Assembly: GCA_035318505.1 (NCBI GenBank)
Contig: DATHEQ010000351.1
Span: 26,642-90,641 of the forward strand
Length of the DNA: 64,000 bases
Direction: 5' to 3'
DNA from: DASWDH01 sp035318505
Lineage (GTDB): Bacteria > Myxococcota_A > Polyangia > Polyangiales > Polyangiaceae
The notes beneath the pieces are model-generated. The model did no database searches. It was given only the letters and a program-made list of their open reading frames with translations, and was not told the DNA's origin. Shown one piece after another: positions 19,036 through 27,649 of this stretch; the stretch's first letter is position 1, and each line of letters starts with the position of its first letter. Position numbers and translations under genes: made by a program.

Positions 19036-20238
19036 TTAAAAGGCGTCGATGCCCGTGAGCGCGCGCCCCAAGATGAGCGTGTGCACCTCGTTCGTTCCCT
19101 CGTAGGTGTAGACGCTCTCGAGGTTCAGCATGTGTCGAATGACGGGGTACTCGAGCAGAATGCCGTTGCCGCCCAGAATTCCGCGCGCGAGGCGGGCAAT
19201 TTTGAGCGCCCAGGCAACGTTGTTTTTCTTGGCAAGCGACACTTGCTGAGGGATGAGCTTGTCTTGTTCTTTGAGCCGCGCGAAGTGGTAGGACATGATT
19301 TCGCCCTTCACGATTTCGGACGCCATCTCCACGAGCTGCGCCTGGATGAGCTGTTTGCTGGCGATGGGCGCGTTGAATTGGATGCGTTCGCGCGCGTAAT
19401 TGACGGCGGTTTCGTAGCAGCTCTTGGCGGCGCCGAGCGCGGCCCACGAGATGCCGAACCGCGCCTGGTTGAGACAGGCCAACGGCCCGCCGAGGCCCGT
19501 TGCTTTGGGCAAAACGTTCTCGTCGGGAACGACGACGTCGTTCATCACGAGCTCGCCCGTGGCTGAGGCGCGCAGCGACATTTTCCCTTCGATGCCCGGC
19601 GTCTCGAAACCGGCCATGCCGCGCTCGACCACGAAGCCGCGAATGCTATCGGGGCCGCCCATGGCGTCGCCTTCTTTGACTTTGCCCCACACCACGGCGA
19701 GGTGCGCCAGCGGTGCGTTGGTGATCCACATCTTGGTCCCGTTCAAAATCCAGCGACCTTGCTCGCGACGTGCGTACGTCTTCATCGAACCGGGGTCGCT
19801 GCCGCTGTCGGGCTCGGTAAGGCCGAAACATCCGATGAGCTCACCCCGCGCCATCCGCGGGAGCCAGCGATCCTTCTGAGCGTCGGATCCAAAACGGAAG
19901 ATCGGGTACATGGACAGCGAGCCTTGCACGCTCGCGAAGCTGCGCATTCCGCCGTCGCCATACTCGAGCTCTTGCAACGCGAGCCCATACGCCACCGCGC
20001 CCATGCCGGCGCACCCGTAGCCTTCGATGGTCGCACCGAGAAGGCCCATGGCGGCGATTTCAGGAATGAGATCGGTTGGGAACTGCTCTTCTTCGAAGAG
20101 TTTGCCCGCGCGGGGCAAAAACCGTTCGCGAATGAAGCGGCGCACGGTGTCGCGGATCATTCGCTCCTCTTCGGTGAGCAGGTGCTCGATGGCCGAGAGG
20201 GACGAAAGGGGCATCGGTTCGTGAATCTCGACGGACAT
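19036..20238 (-). CDS. Glutaryl-CoA-dehydrogenase-like acyl-CoA dehydrogenase
   Basis: A 400-residue FAD enzyme. FGLTEPDSGSDPGSM and KMWITNAPLAHLAVVW are the acyl-CoA dehydrogenase signatures, and the catalytic Glu lies in YEGTNEVHTL. GGMRSFASVQGSLSMYPI matches the segment of glutaryl-CoA dehydrogenase that holds the Arg binding the far carboxylate (RSAMSVQ in human GCDH), and the ending TLILGRALTGIDAF is also typical. It should oxidise and decarboxylate glutaryl-CoA to crotonyl-CoA. It is the last gene of the leftward operon that starts at 28427, 32 bp after the di-iron gene, and is a fitting final step for an aromatic CoA pathway. Confidence 0.88.
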   Translation of the reverse strand: MSVEIHEPMPLSSLSAIEHLLTEEERMIRDTVRRFIRERFLPRAGKLFEEEQFPTDLIPEIAAMGLLGATIEGYGCAGMGAVAYGLALQELEYGDGGMRSFASVQGSLSMYPIFRFGSDAQKDRWLPRMARGELIGCFGLTEPDSGSDPGSMKTYARREQGRWILNGTKMWITNAPLAHLAVVWGKVKEGDAMGGPDSIRGFVVERGMAGFETPGIEGKMSLRASATGELVMNDVVVPDENVLPKATGLGGPLACLNQARFGISWAALGAAKSCYETAVNYARERIQFNAPIASKQLIQAQLVEMASEIVKGEIMSYHFARLKEQDKLIPQQVSLAKKNNVAWALKIARLARGILGGNGILLEYPVIRHMLNLESVYTYEGTNEVHTLILGRALTGIDAF

Positions 20239-20270
20239 GATTGACCTCGGGGTTAAGGCGAGAAACTGCG

Positions 20271-21065
20271 TTATCGACCTTCGGGGAGCGTGACCTCGTC
20301 GTCGTCACGCGTTGCGTAGCCTTCTGCTTTGGATTCGTCGACGGCGGTGAGCGACCAATCGAGATCGCGCGGGACCTCGAGGCGCATTTCCTCCGGCGTG
20401 GGAAAGCGTAGTCCGCTCGCTTTGACGGCGGGTTTGATGTCATCGAGAAAATCCTGCATCACGGCGCCACTGTCGCGCTTTTTGAGCCCGACCTCGATGG
20501 CGTATTGGTTGCCGGCGCTGCCGGGCCGTCCGAAGGACAGCAATCCTTGTCGCAGCCACGTCGTGAAATCGCGCTGCTTTTGCTCGGTGAATTGCCCGCT
20601 GCGACAGAGCTCGACCACGATGCGCTCGCCGAGCGCTTGATGCCCCTTCTCTTCGGAGATGATTTTCTCGATGACGCGCCGGTACGGCACGAACGAACAG
20701 CGCTCGTACTCCTTCAGCTGCCAAAAGCCACCGCGGTCATAGAGAAACTGCGCCATCGCCAGCTCGAACCACGACTCGGCAAAGGGGATGGGATGCTGCG
20801 CGAGACGCGCGTTGGTGACCCGCTCCACGTTCTCGCCCGTAAACTCGCGGTACATCTTGGCGACCGCTTCGTAGTGTTCGAATTCCTCGCGGATGTGCCA
20901 CACCATGAACTTCTGCCACTTCATGGAAGGGACGAATTTGAGCCCGTGGCCGAACATCTGCGCGGCGGCGAGCTCGCGGTACGCCTGCGATTCCATCAGC
21001 TGGCGAACCGTGGCCGTCAGCCGATCGTCCATCTCGTCGCGCTTCGTGTACTCGGCGGTGCTCAT
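20271..21065 (-). CDS. PaaA/PaaC-family ferritin-like di-iron oxygenase
   Basis: A 264-residue helical protein with the di-iron ligand pattern of the phenylacetyl-CoA epoxidase family: Glu31 (RELAAAQ), Glu61-x-x-His64 (REEFEHYE), a Glu near 101 (WFELAMAQF) and Glu139-x-x-His142 (SEEKGHQ). Family members PaaA (catalytic) and PaaC (structural) act on aryl-CoA thioesters; this one keeps all ligands and so should be of the catalytic kind. No PaaB, PaaC, PaaD or PaaE homologue is present beside it, so its electron donor is unclear. Its ATG overlaps the stop of the creatininase gene (ATGA), which ties it to the CoA-ligase operon. The last 60 residues are acidic and unmatched. Confidence 0.82.
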   Translation of the reverse strand: MSTAEYTKRDEMDDRLTATVRQLMESQAYRELAAAQMFGHGLKFVPSMKWQKFMVWHIREEFEHYEAVAKMYREFTGENVERVTNARLAQHPIPFAESWFELAMAQFLYDRGGFWQLKEYERCSFVPYRRVIEKIISEEKGHQALGERIVVELCRSGQFTEQKQRDFTTWLRQGLLSFGRPGSAGNQYAIEVGLKKRDSGAVMQDFLDDIKPAVKASGLRFPTPEEMRLEVPRDLDWSLTAVDESKAEGYATRDDDEVTLPEGR

Positions 21066-21910
21066 CGCTGCTTCTCCTCTTTGTGCGGCGCATTCGCCGT
21101 CGTCGTCTCTTGCTTGGCGGGCGCGCGCAAACCTTCCGTCACTTCCGTGACGATCATCTCGACGAGACGCTCGTACGTCGTCTCACCCTCGGCTGCCGTC
21201 GCTTCCGCCGGTGCACCCGTGTACGCGCGGTCCATTCCGATATCGGAAAAACGCACCGGCGCCCCGTTGGCATCCGCAATTGCCTTGGAGAGTGAGACCG
21301 GCACGGCGGCGAGCAACGCGGCGGCATCGCTCTCGACGAGGTCGGGGCGCACCGCGAGGACGAGCGACGTCTCGTAACGGCCCGCGTGGCAGTCACCGCG
21401 CTTGAACTCGTCGGTGAGGGTGCGCCCCCAGCGGCGGGTGAGTTGGTTGGGAAAGGAGACGTGACGCGCACCGCGTTCCGTGGCGATCGCCGCCGCCGCG
21501 CGCTCGATGGCCGCTACATGTTCTGGCTCGAGGTGGTTATTGACGATCGCTACGTGGACAAAGCCGTCATCGAGGAGCGCGCGGACGACGTCCGAAATGA
21601 GTGCGATCAGCGTCGCTTCCGAGACACCGATCGCCCCACGAAAACCGGCGGCGTAGCGGGTGACCCCGTAAGCGATGGAGGGCGCGACCAGCGCCGGAAC
21701 GCCGCGGCTTGCGAGCGCGAGCGCGGCGCGCCGGCAAGCTTCCTCGGAGAGCAAAAGGTCGGTCGAAAGGGGAAGATGCGGGCCGTGCGGCTCTGTGCTC
21801 CCGACCGGCAGCAATGCGACGGCGCCATCTTTGGCGCGCGCCCCCTCGAGAAATGTGGCGAGGGCCTCGGTCGAGAAATCGCCGAGCATGAGCGTGGCCC
21901 GCTCGGTCAC
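21062..21910 (-). CDS. Creatininase-family amidohydrolase
   Basis: A 282-residue protein with the creatininase-fold motifs: ALLPVGSTEPHGPHLPLSTD (metal-binding Glu and His and a following Asp), AYGVTRYAAGF, VAIVNNHLEPEH (where many members read NGHGGN), and GDCHAGRYETSLVLAVRPD (metal His and Glu). The family includes creatinine amidohydrolase, the F420/riboflavin pathway deformylase and mycofactocin MftE, all metal-dependent amide hydrolases. In this operon it could open a ring amide or remove an acyl group from an amino-substituted intermediate. The start is GTG 21910, overlapping the ligase stop by 4 bp (GTGA); its stop overlaps the next ATG. Confidence 0.85.
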   Translation of the reverse strand: MTERATLMLGDFSTEALATFLEGARAKDGAVALLPVGSTEPHGPHLPLSTDLLLSEEACRRAALALASRGVPALVAPSIAYGVTRYAAGFRGAIGVSEATLIALISDVVRALLDDGFVHVAIVNNHLEPEHVAAIERAAAAIATERGARHVSFPNQLTRRWGRTLTDEFKRGDCHAGRYETSLVLAVRPDLVESDAAALLAAVPVSLSKAIADANGAPVRFSDIGMDRAYTGAPAEATAAEGETTYERLVEMIVTEVTEGLRAPAKQETTTANAPHKEEKQR

Positions 21911-23592
21911 GCCGCCCCCTCGCGCGCCTTGAGCGCCTTCTTGTCGACTTTGCCGCGGTCGTTGCGCGGCAAGTCGTCGACGATGACGATCCAGCGCGGG
22001 TACTTGTGTTTGGCGAGCTTGTCTTTGACGTACGCTTGCAGCTCCGCACAGATCTCCGTCGCAGCGCACTTTTTTGCGTCTGCGCGAAGGACGACGTACG
22101 CCTTTGGTTTGAGCAGTCCGCCGTCATTGGCGCCGATCACCGCCGCCATGGCCACATGGGGGTGCTGCACGAGACACTCTTCGACTTCGAGGGGCGATAC
22201 CCAGAGTCCGCTCACCTTCAGCAGATCGTCGGCGCGGCCGCCGAACCAGAGGTACCCCTCGGCGTCGAGACGAAAGAGATCGCCCGTGCAGCACCAGCGC
22301 CCGTGAAACGTGCGCCAGCTCTTGTCGCGGTCTTGGTGGTACGCGAGGGCGACCGAATCGCCGCGCACCCACATCACGCCGATCTCGCCGGGCGGCACCG
22401 GCGTGGCGCCGGGACCTTTGGCGTCCTCGGGCAAAATCGCAATTTCGTAGCCGTTCACGACGCGGCCGAGGGAGCCCGGTTTGACGTCACCGGGGCGATT
22501 GGTGGCATAAATGTGGAACATCTCCGCCGAGCCGATGCCGTCGTACACCTCGCCGCCGCCGCGCGCGCTGCCCGGACCGAACTGCGCCAGATAGCGCTCG
22601 AGGAGCGTGGGAGGGAGGGCTTCGCCCGCCGAGAGCGAGAACCGAACGGAGGAAAGATCGAGACCCGATTCGCCGTTGGCGAGGAGGGCCGCGTCGTACT
22701 CGAGCAGCTTGCCGATCATCGTCGGCACATTGGTGACGACACTCGGGCGGTGCCGCACGATCGCCGCCACCAGCGTCTCCGGCGTCGGCCGTTCGGCGAA
22801 AAGGCACGTGGTCCCTCCGACGGCGAAGGGAAAGAAGAGGTTCGTACCGGTGGCGTAACCAAAGAAGAGCCGCGGGACGCTCACCGTCACGTCGCCTTCG
22901 CGGTAACCGACGGTGCCCTTGGCGTAGTTCTCCGTGTTGAAAGCAAAATCGCGATGCGTGTGGATGGCGGCTTTGGATTTGCCTGTCGAGCCCGAGGTAA
23001 AAAGCCAAATCGCGATGTCGTCACGCTTCGTGGATACGGCGGCAAAGCGCCCCGCGGAGGCGATCGCTTGCGAGAGCGACGTCACCTTGACCGCGCCGCT
23101 CGAGGGGAGAAGCTGAGAGGACGCATCGTCCGGTTGCTCGGGGTCCTCGCCCGTCGCTAGATCGGGAACGATGAAAAGTGCACGCAAGTGGCGCGCCGCC
23201 GAGAGCGCGCCGCCCGCCGCTTCGATGCTGCGCACGACGCGCGCGAGCGTGATGATGGCGGAAGCACGCGTGTACTCGACGAGGTACGCCAGGTCTTCGA
23301 CCGGCGCGTCGGGGTTGCCCATCGTCAGCACCGCGCCCGCTTTGAGCGTGGCCATGATCGACCACACGAAGGGCGGCATATCGGGCAGCACGACGAGCAC
23401 CCGCTCCTCTTGCCGCACACCGGCCGCCTGCAGCGCCGCCGCGAAACGCATCGTGCGATCGGCGACGTCTTCGTACGTCCACGCGCGCGCCCCGAAGCGC
23501 ACCGCCACGCGCGTCCCTTTTCCTTCGCGCAGTCGATCGAACAGGAAATAATCGGCGAGATTGAACTCGTCCGGGAAAGCACCGTCCGTCAT
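21907..23592 (-). CDS. Benzoate-CoA ligase family protein (aryl-CoA ligase)
   Basis: A 561-residue ANL-superfamily enzyme. It has the P-loop TSGSTGKSKAAIHTHRDF, where benzoate/4-hydroxybenzoate/2-aminobenzoate-CoA ligases have the same HxHRD-like ending, and then VPRLFFGYATGTNLFFPF, a hallmark of the benzoate-CoA ligase group. Further motifs are YDGIGSAEMFHIYATNRPGD, CTGDLFRLDAEGYLWFGGRADD and the C-terminal catalytic Lys in RNDRGKVDKKAL. It makes the aryl-CoA thioester and AMP from an aromatic acid, ATP and CoA. Which ring acid it uses cannot be decided by eye. Its ATG overlaps the stop of the OYE-type gene by 4 bp. Confidence 0.9.
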   Translation of the reverse strand: MTDGAFPDEFNLADYFLFDRLREGKGTRVAVRFGARAWTYEDVADRTMRFAAALQAAGVRQEERVLVVLPDMPPFVWSIMATLKAGAVLTMGNPDAPVEDLAYLVEYTRASAIITLARVVRSIEAAGGALSAARHLRALFIVPDLATGEDPEQPDDASSQLLPSSGAVKVTSLSQAIASAGRFAAVSTKRDDIAIWLFTSGSTGKSKAAIHTHRDFAFNTENYAKGTVGYREGDVTVSVPRLFFGYATGTNLFFPFAVGGTTCLFAERPTPETLVAAIVRHRPSVVTNVPTMIGKLLEYDAALLANGESGLDLSSVRFSLSAGEALPPTLLERYLAQFGPGSARGGGEVYDGIGSAEMFHIYATNRPGDVKPGSLGRVVNGYEIAILPEDAKGPGATPVPPGEIGVMWVRGDSVALAYHQDRDKSWRTFHGRWCCTGDLFRLDAEGYLWFGGRADDLLKVSGLWVSPLEVEECLVQHPHVAMAAVIGANDGGLLKPKAYVVLRADAKKCAATEICAELQAYVKDKLAKHKYPRWIVIVDDLPRNDRGKVDKKALKAREGAA

Positions 23593-25097
23593 GATTCACC
23601 CCCTCTTTTCGCAAGCGGCCTCCAAGGAGGCGCTACCAGACGACGCCGGCTCCTGCCTTCTTCGAAAAGGATGGGCGCCCCCATTTCATCCAGATCCGCC
23701 CGGTCCCAGAGCTTGCACGTGACCGCGCGATGGCGCTGGTCGAGCGCTTCGCAATAATTCGTATAGGTGCAAGCGCGCACATCTTCGCCGCGGCCGAGGC
23801 GCAGCTTCTTGAACCAGTCGGGATCGGCGAGAGACTGGCGCGCCGCGCCGATCAAGTCCCCTTCGCCATCTGCCAGAATTGCTTCCGCCTGATCGAAACT
23901 GCAAATGCCTCCCGCGACGACGACGGGCGTCTGAAACCCGGCGGCACGCACGGCGGCGCGGACCTTGGCCTGTTTGGGCACGTTGCGGGCAAAGGGCCCC
24001 CGCTCGTCGCCGAGCGAGGTGGGCATGCACTCGTGACCACTCGGCCCGGTATAAGGATACGCCGCTTCGCCAACCTTGGGCTGCTTCGCGTCTTCGAACT
24101 TTCCCCCCGTCGAAAGGGAGAGAAAATCCATACCCGCGCGCGCAAGCTCGACGCCGAAGAACGCCGCGTCGTCAACGTCGCTCCCACCTTCGATGGTCTC
24201 GTCGCAGAGGAATCGGCATCCGACCGTGTAGCTGTCGCCCAGGCGCGCGCGCACCGCGCGGTAGACCTCGATCGGCAGTCGAATGCGTTGCTCGCGCAGA
24301 CCGCCATAACCATCGGTACGCGTATTCAATGCCGAAAGGAACGAGGCCATCGTGTAGGCGTGCGCATAGTGAAGCTCGACGCCGTCGAACCCCACTTGGC
24401 GCGCTCGCGCCGCGGCGTCGGCGAACAGCCCCGGCAACACCTGGGGCAAGTCACGGATGTGCGGATGCTCGACGTCGGTCACCCGCTCGCGCAATCCGAA
24501 GGCGAGGGCCTCGTATTGTCGCGGGTCGAGGAGCGCGCGCAAGGTTTCGTCGGGCAACGTCGCGAGGCGGGCACGCACCTCGCCCTCGGGGGCACCTTCG
24601 AGCGACGGCTCTCCCAGGCGCTCAGCCACCCTCTGGCGCAGTTGTTCGTCGATTGGCAAAAATCGCTCGATGAATTTGTCCTTGGGGGGACGTCGTTTGA
24701 TCTGCAAGAAATCGATGCACTGAATGAAGAGCCGCGTGCGTCCAGCGCTCTTCTGACGAACCCGCTCGGCGAGCGCGCGCAGGCCGGGAAGAAAGCGATC
24801 ATGCCCGATGCGCAAAAGGGGCCCGCTCGGCACGTCGCGGATCCCCGTCGCCTCGACGACGATGACGCCGGGCTCCCCTTCGGCGAAGCGGCCGTACCAA
24901 TCGAGCACCGCCGGCGTGACGAAACCATCGTCGGTGGCCCGCCACGGAACCATGGCCGGAACCCAGGTCCGCTCGTGCAACGCTAGGCCCGAGCCGAGCA
25001 CGCAACGCGAAAAGAGGCGCGACTGTGCGATCTCGGCCGCGCTCGGCGCTCGCATGATCGGCAACGCGTGCCGGATCTTTCCCGCGGTGCTCGCCAT
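23589..25097 (-). CDS. NADH:flavin oxidoreductase, Old Yellow Enzyme type (TIM barrel)
   Basis: A 502-residue flavoprotein. Recognisable OYE-barrel elements are VPAMVPWRATDDGFVTPAVL near the N terminus, GFDGVELHYAHAYTMASFLS followed by LNTRTDGYGG (substrate/FMN motif), PIEVYRAVRARLG, and PVVVAGGICSFDQAEAIL followed by DLIGAARQSLADPDWFKKL (FMN phosphate binding). It is longer than a plain OYE because of an insert of about 70 residues (around residues 120-200). The C-terminal half of 2-aminobenzoyl-CoA monooxygenase/reductase is an OYE-like ring reductase; here only a stand-alone reductase is present. It likely reduces a dearomatised CoA thioester in this operon. The gene starts 2 bp after the upstream stop. 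Confidence 0.87.
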   Translation of the reverse strand: MASTAGKIRHALPIMRAPSAAEIAQSRLFSRCVLGSGLALHERTWVPAMVPWRATDDGFVTPAVLDWYGRFAEGEPGVIVVEATGIRDVPSGPLLRIGHDRFLPGLRALAERVRQKSAGRTRLFIQCIDFLQIKRRPPKDKFIERFLPIDEQLRQRVAERLGEPSLEGAPEGEVRARLATLPDETLRALLDPRQYEALAFGLRERVTDVEHPHIRDLPQVLPGLFADAAARARQVGFDGVELHYAHAYTMASFLSALNTRTDGYGGLREQRIRLPIEVYRAVRARLGDSYTVGCRFLCDETIEGGSDVDDAAFFGVELARAGMDFLSLSTGGKFEDAKQPKVGEAAYPYTGPSGHECMPTSLGDERGPFARNVPKQAKVRAAVRAAGFQTPVVVAGGICSFDQAEAILADGEGDLIGAARQSLADPDWFKKLRLGRGEDVRACTYTNYCEALDQRHRAVTCKLWDRADLDEMGAPILFEEGRSRRRLVAPPWRPLAKRGGES

Positions 25098-25099
25098 GG

Positions 25100-26341
25100 T
25101 CAGCGGGCCTCGGTTTTGGATTGCCGCCGGCGCTCGCGCTCGAGCCGTCGGGTCGCGATGACGACGCGCTGGATTTCGGTCGTCCCTTCATAGATGCGGA
25201 GCGCTCGAATTTCGCGGTACAGGCGCTCGACCGCAATCCCGCGCACGACCCCCAGCCCGCCGTGGATCTGCAGGCAACGATCGATGATCCGCTGTGCCGC
25301 CTCGGTGGCGTACATTTTGGCGATGGCCGCTTCCTCGGTGATGGACGCGGCGCCTTCGTCTTTCAGAAGCGCTGCGCGAAAAACGAGGAGCCGGGCTGCG
25401 TCGAGCTCGGCCACCGAATCGGCCAGATAGGCCTGAATCTGTTGAAACTCGCCGATCGATTTGCCGAATTGCTGGCGCCAAACCGCGCGGTGGAGCGCTT
25501 CGTCGAGCGCGCGACGCGCCATGCCGCACGCAGCGGCGCCCACGCTGACGCGGAAGGTGTCGAGCGTCGACATGGCGATGTCGAAACCCGCGCCCACATC
25601 GCCGAGACGATCGGCGTCGCGCACCATCGTTCGATCGAGGTGAAGCGTTCCGATGGAATGGTCGGCCATCATGGCGATGGGGCCCTGCACGGTGAGCCCC
25701 GGCGCGTCGCGCTGCACGACGAACGCCGTGATCCCTTTGCGCCGCGCAGGCGGATCGGCGTTGGCAAAGACGACCATCTGATCGGCGATGGGCGCATTGG
25801 AGATGAACGTCTTGGTGCCCGTGAGCCGCCACAGCGCGGGATCGCCATCGTCCTTTTTGGCGACCGTCTGCAGCGATGCCACGTCGGTTCCGGCCTCGGG
25901 CTCGGTGAGTGCGAACGCCGCAACCGCGCTACCCGCGACCGCGCCGGGTAAAAGGCGTGATTTCTGCTCGGCCGACCCGAAGGCGTGGATGGGATACGTA
26001 CCGAGCCCCTGCACGGCGAAGAGCGAATCCGCGGCTCCGCTCGCCCACGCCAGTCCTTCGCGCACGAGGCAAATGCTGCGCAGGTCGACGGCGCCGGCCT
26101 TTGGCGCGAACGACTGCAAGAAGCCGCGGGCGCCGAATTCGAGCACGATGGCTCGCTCGACTTTGCCCGACTCGTCGGGCAGCTGCCGCGAGACCGCGCC
26201 AGATTCTTCGAGCTCGGTCACGCGGGCGATCGCCTGGCGCACCTTGGCGGCTAGCTCCCGGTGCTCGTCGCGAAAAAGAAAGCCGAGATCGTCGGTGCTC
26301 AACCCGGGGCGGGCGGGTGCGCTTGGCGGCGGAAGGCTCAC
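25100..26341 (-). CDS. Acyl-CoA dehydrogenase
   Basis: About 413 residues. FALTEPEAGTDVASLQT and KTFISNAPIADQMVVFAN are the FAD/substrate signatures. ISMSTLDTF-type residues precede RVSVGAAACGMARRAL, and QIHGGLGVVRGIAVERLYRE and RIYEGTTEIQRVVIATR close the domain, with the catalytic Glu in YEGT. It introduces an alpha,beta double bond into an acyl-CoA, with electrons going to ETF. The start is a choice: GTG 26341 has GGAG six bases upstream, while GTG 26368 is also in frame. It differs from the second dehydrogenase at 19036, which has glutaryl-CoA features, so the two probably act at different steps of the same pathway. Confidence 0.9.
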   Translation of the reverse strand: MSLPPPSAPARPGLSTDDLGFLFRDEHRELAAKVRQAIARVTELEESGAVSRQLPDESGKVERAIVLEFGARGFLQSFAPKAGAVDLRSICLVREGLAWASGAADSLFAVQGLGTYPIHAFGSAEQKSRLLPGAVAGSAVAAFALTEPEAGTDVASLQTVAKKDDGDPALWRLTGTKTFISNAPIADQMVVFANADPPARRKGITAFVVQRDAPGLTVQGPIAMMADHSIGTLHLDRTMVRDADRLGDVGAGFDIAMSTLDTFRVSVGAAACGMARRALDEALHRAVWRQQFGKSIGEFQQIQAYLADSVAELDAARLLVFRAALLKDEGAASITEEAAIAKMYATEAAQRIIDRCLQIHGGLGVVRGIAVERLYREIRALRIYEGTTEIQRVVIATRRLERERRRQSKTEAR

Positions 26342-26375
26342 GGCCGTCTCCGCTGCGCGGCCGAGCACGTGCTCT

Positions 26376-27215
26376 TCACCGGCCGTCTCCTTCGTCCGAT
26401 GTTTTCGGCGCGGGCGCGCCGGCAAAACGCGGCGTGCGTTTCTTGGCGATGGCGTCGTACGCTTCCCGGAAATCCGCGTGCATCATGCAAATGGCTTGCG
26501 CTTGAGCCTCGGCTTCGATGGACTCGTCGAGGGACATCCCGTGCTCGTCTTCGATCATCTGCTTGGTCATGGCATGCGCAAAAGCGGGACCTTCGGCGAG
26601 CTTGGTGGCGAAGGCGAGCGCCGCCTCGAGCGCCGTACCGTCGGCGACGATGCGGTTGGCGAGACCGATGCGATAAGCTTCGTCGGCGCCGATGAGATCG
26701 CCGGAGTAGAGAATCTCGTTCGCTCTTCCGAGCCCGACCACGCGCGGCAACAGATACGCAGCCCCCATGTCCGCACCTGACAGACCCACCTGCGGAAAGA
26801 CGAATCCGAATCGCGCCGACTCTGCCACGATGCGCACATCGCAGGCGAGCGCGATGACGGCCCCCGCGCCCACCGCTACGCCATTCACGGCGGCGATCAC
26901 GGGACGTCGCACGCGGCGCAAGTTGCGAATGAGCGCGCCCGTCATGCGCGTGAACGCCAGCAACTTCGGCGCATCGTAGGACACGAGCTCGGCGATAATG
27001 GCGTTGCGATCGCCGCCGGAGCAAAAGCCCTTTCCCGCGCCGGTGACGACGACCGCGCGCACCGCCTCGTCGGTGGAGAGCAGGGGCAAGAAGTCGCGCA
27101 GTTCGGCGTAGCTCTCGAACGTGAGCGAGTTGAGCGTGCGGGCGTTATCGAGCGTGATCGTCGCCACGCCCGCGGCGAGCGAAAATCGGAAGTGAGCGGG
27201 CGCGGGGAGCGTCAT
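26376..27215 (-). CDS. Enoyl-CoA hydratase/isomerase family protein
   Basis: A 279-residue crotonase. The start is ATG 27215, which overlaps the Rid-family stop (ATGA). ITLDNARTLNSLTFESYAEL, VVTGAGKGFCSGGDRNAI (oxyanion hole), RPVIAAVNGVAVGAGAVIAL and DVRIVAESARFGFVFPQVGL with GADMGAAYLLPRVVG are in the expected order. The FPQVGLSGADMG loop has Asp where many hydratases have the second catalytic Glu, a pattern also seen in crotonases acting on ring-derived acyl-CoAs. It likely hydrates or opens an intermediate made by the ligase, oxygenase and dehydrogenase of this operon. Confidence 0.9.
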   Translation of the reverse strand: MTLPAPAHFRFSLAAGVATITLDNARTLNSLTFESYAELRDFLPLLSTDEAVRAVVVTGAGKGFCSGGDRNAIIAELVSYDAPKLLAFTRMTGALIRNLRRVRRPVIAAVNGVAVGAGAVIALACDVRIVAESARFGFVFPQVGLSGADMGAAYLLPRVVGLGRANEILYSGDLIGADEAYRIGLANRIVADGTALEAALAFATKLAEGPAFAHAMTKQMIEDEHGMSLDESIEAEAQAQAICMMHADFREAYDAIAKKRTPRFAGAPAPKTSDEGDGR

Positions 27216-27649
27216 TTCGCCCCCTCTCGCGGCAGAACGCATGTCGCCTCGATCTCGACTTTGGCGCGCTTCTCGACGAGACCCGCCACCCCCAAAAGTG
27301 CCATCGCCGGAAAGTGCCGCCCCATGCGCGCCCGCCAAGCATGGCCGATCGCGCGCGTCGCCGATCGGTAAGCGTCGAGGTCCGTCACGTAGACGGTCAT
27401 CCGCGCGATGTTCCGAACCTCACCTCCCGCTGCGCGGACGACAGCCAACACGTTGTCGAGAGCCTGCGCGAATTGTTCGGCGAGATCGTCGGTCGTGAAC
27501 TTGCCGTCAGGGTGCCATCCCACTTGCCCGGCGACGAACAGCATCCGCTCGCCCTGCCCCAGCGTGCACATGCCGTTCGCGTAGCCGAGCGGCGGCGGCC
27601 ATCCCTCGGGCTGCACGTTGCGCAAAAGCTCGATCGCGCTCTCACCCAT
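27212..27649 (-). CDS. Rid (YjgF/YER057c/UK114) family protein
   Basis: A 145-residue protein starting at ATG 27649, inside the end of the SDR gene (8 bp overlap). The fold signature is FVAGQVGWHPDGKF, then QALDNVLAVVRAAGG and ARMTVYVTDLDAYRSATRAI, ending KVEIEATCVLP. Where RidA enamine/imine deaminases have the catalytic Arg (P-A-R-S), this protein has FPAMALLGV, with Met in that position. So it belongs with the Arg-less Rid subfamilies, and ordinary 2-aminoacrylate deaminase activity is doubtful. Rid proteins recur in 2-aminobenzoyl-CoA clusters, which is one reason to suspect a nitrogen-containing substrate here. Confidence 0.87.
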   Translation of the reverse strand: MGESAIELLRNVQPEGWPPPLGYANGMCTLGQGERMLFVAGQVGWHPDGKFTTDDLAEQFAQALDNVLAVVRAAGGEVRNIARMTVYVTDLDAYRSATRAIGHAWRARMGRHFPAMALLGVAGLVEKRAKVEIEATCVLPREGAK

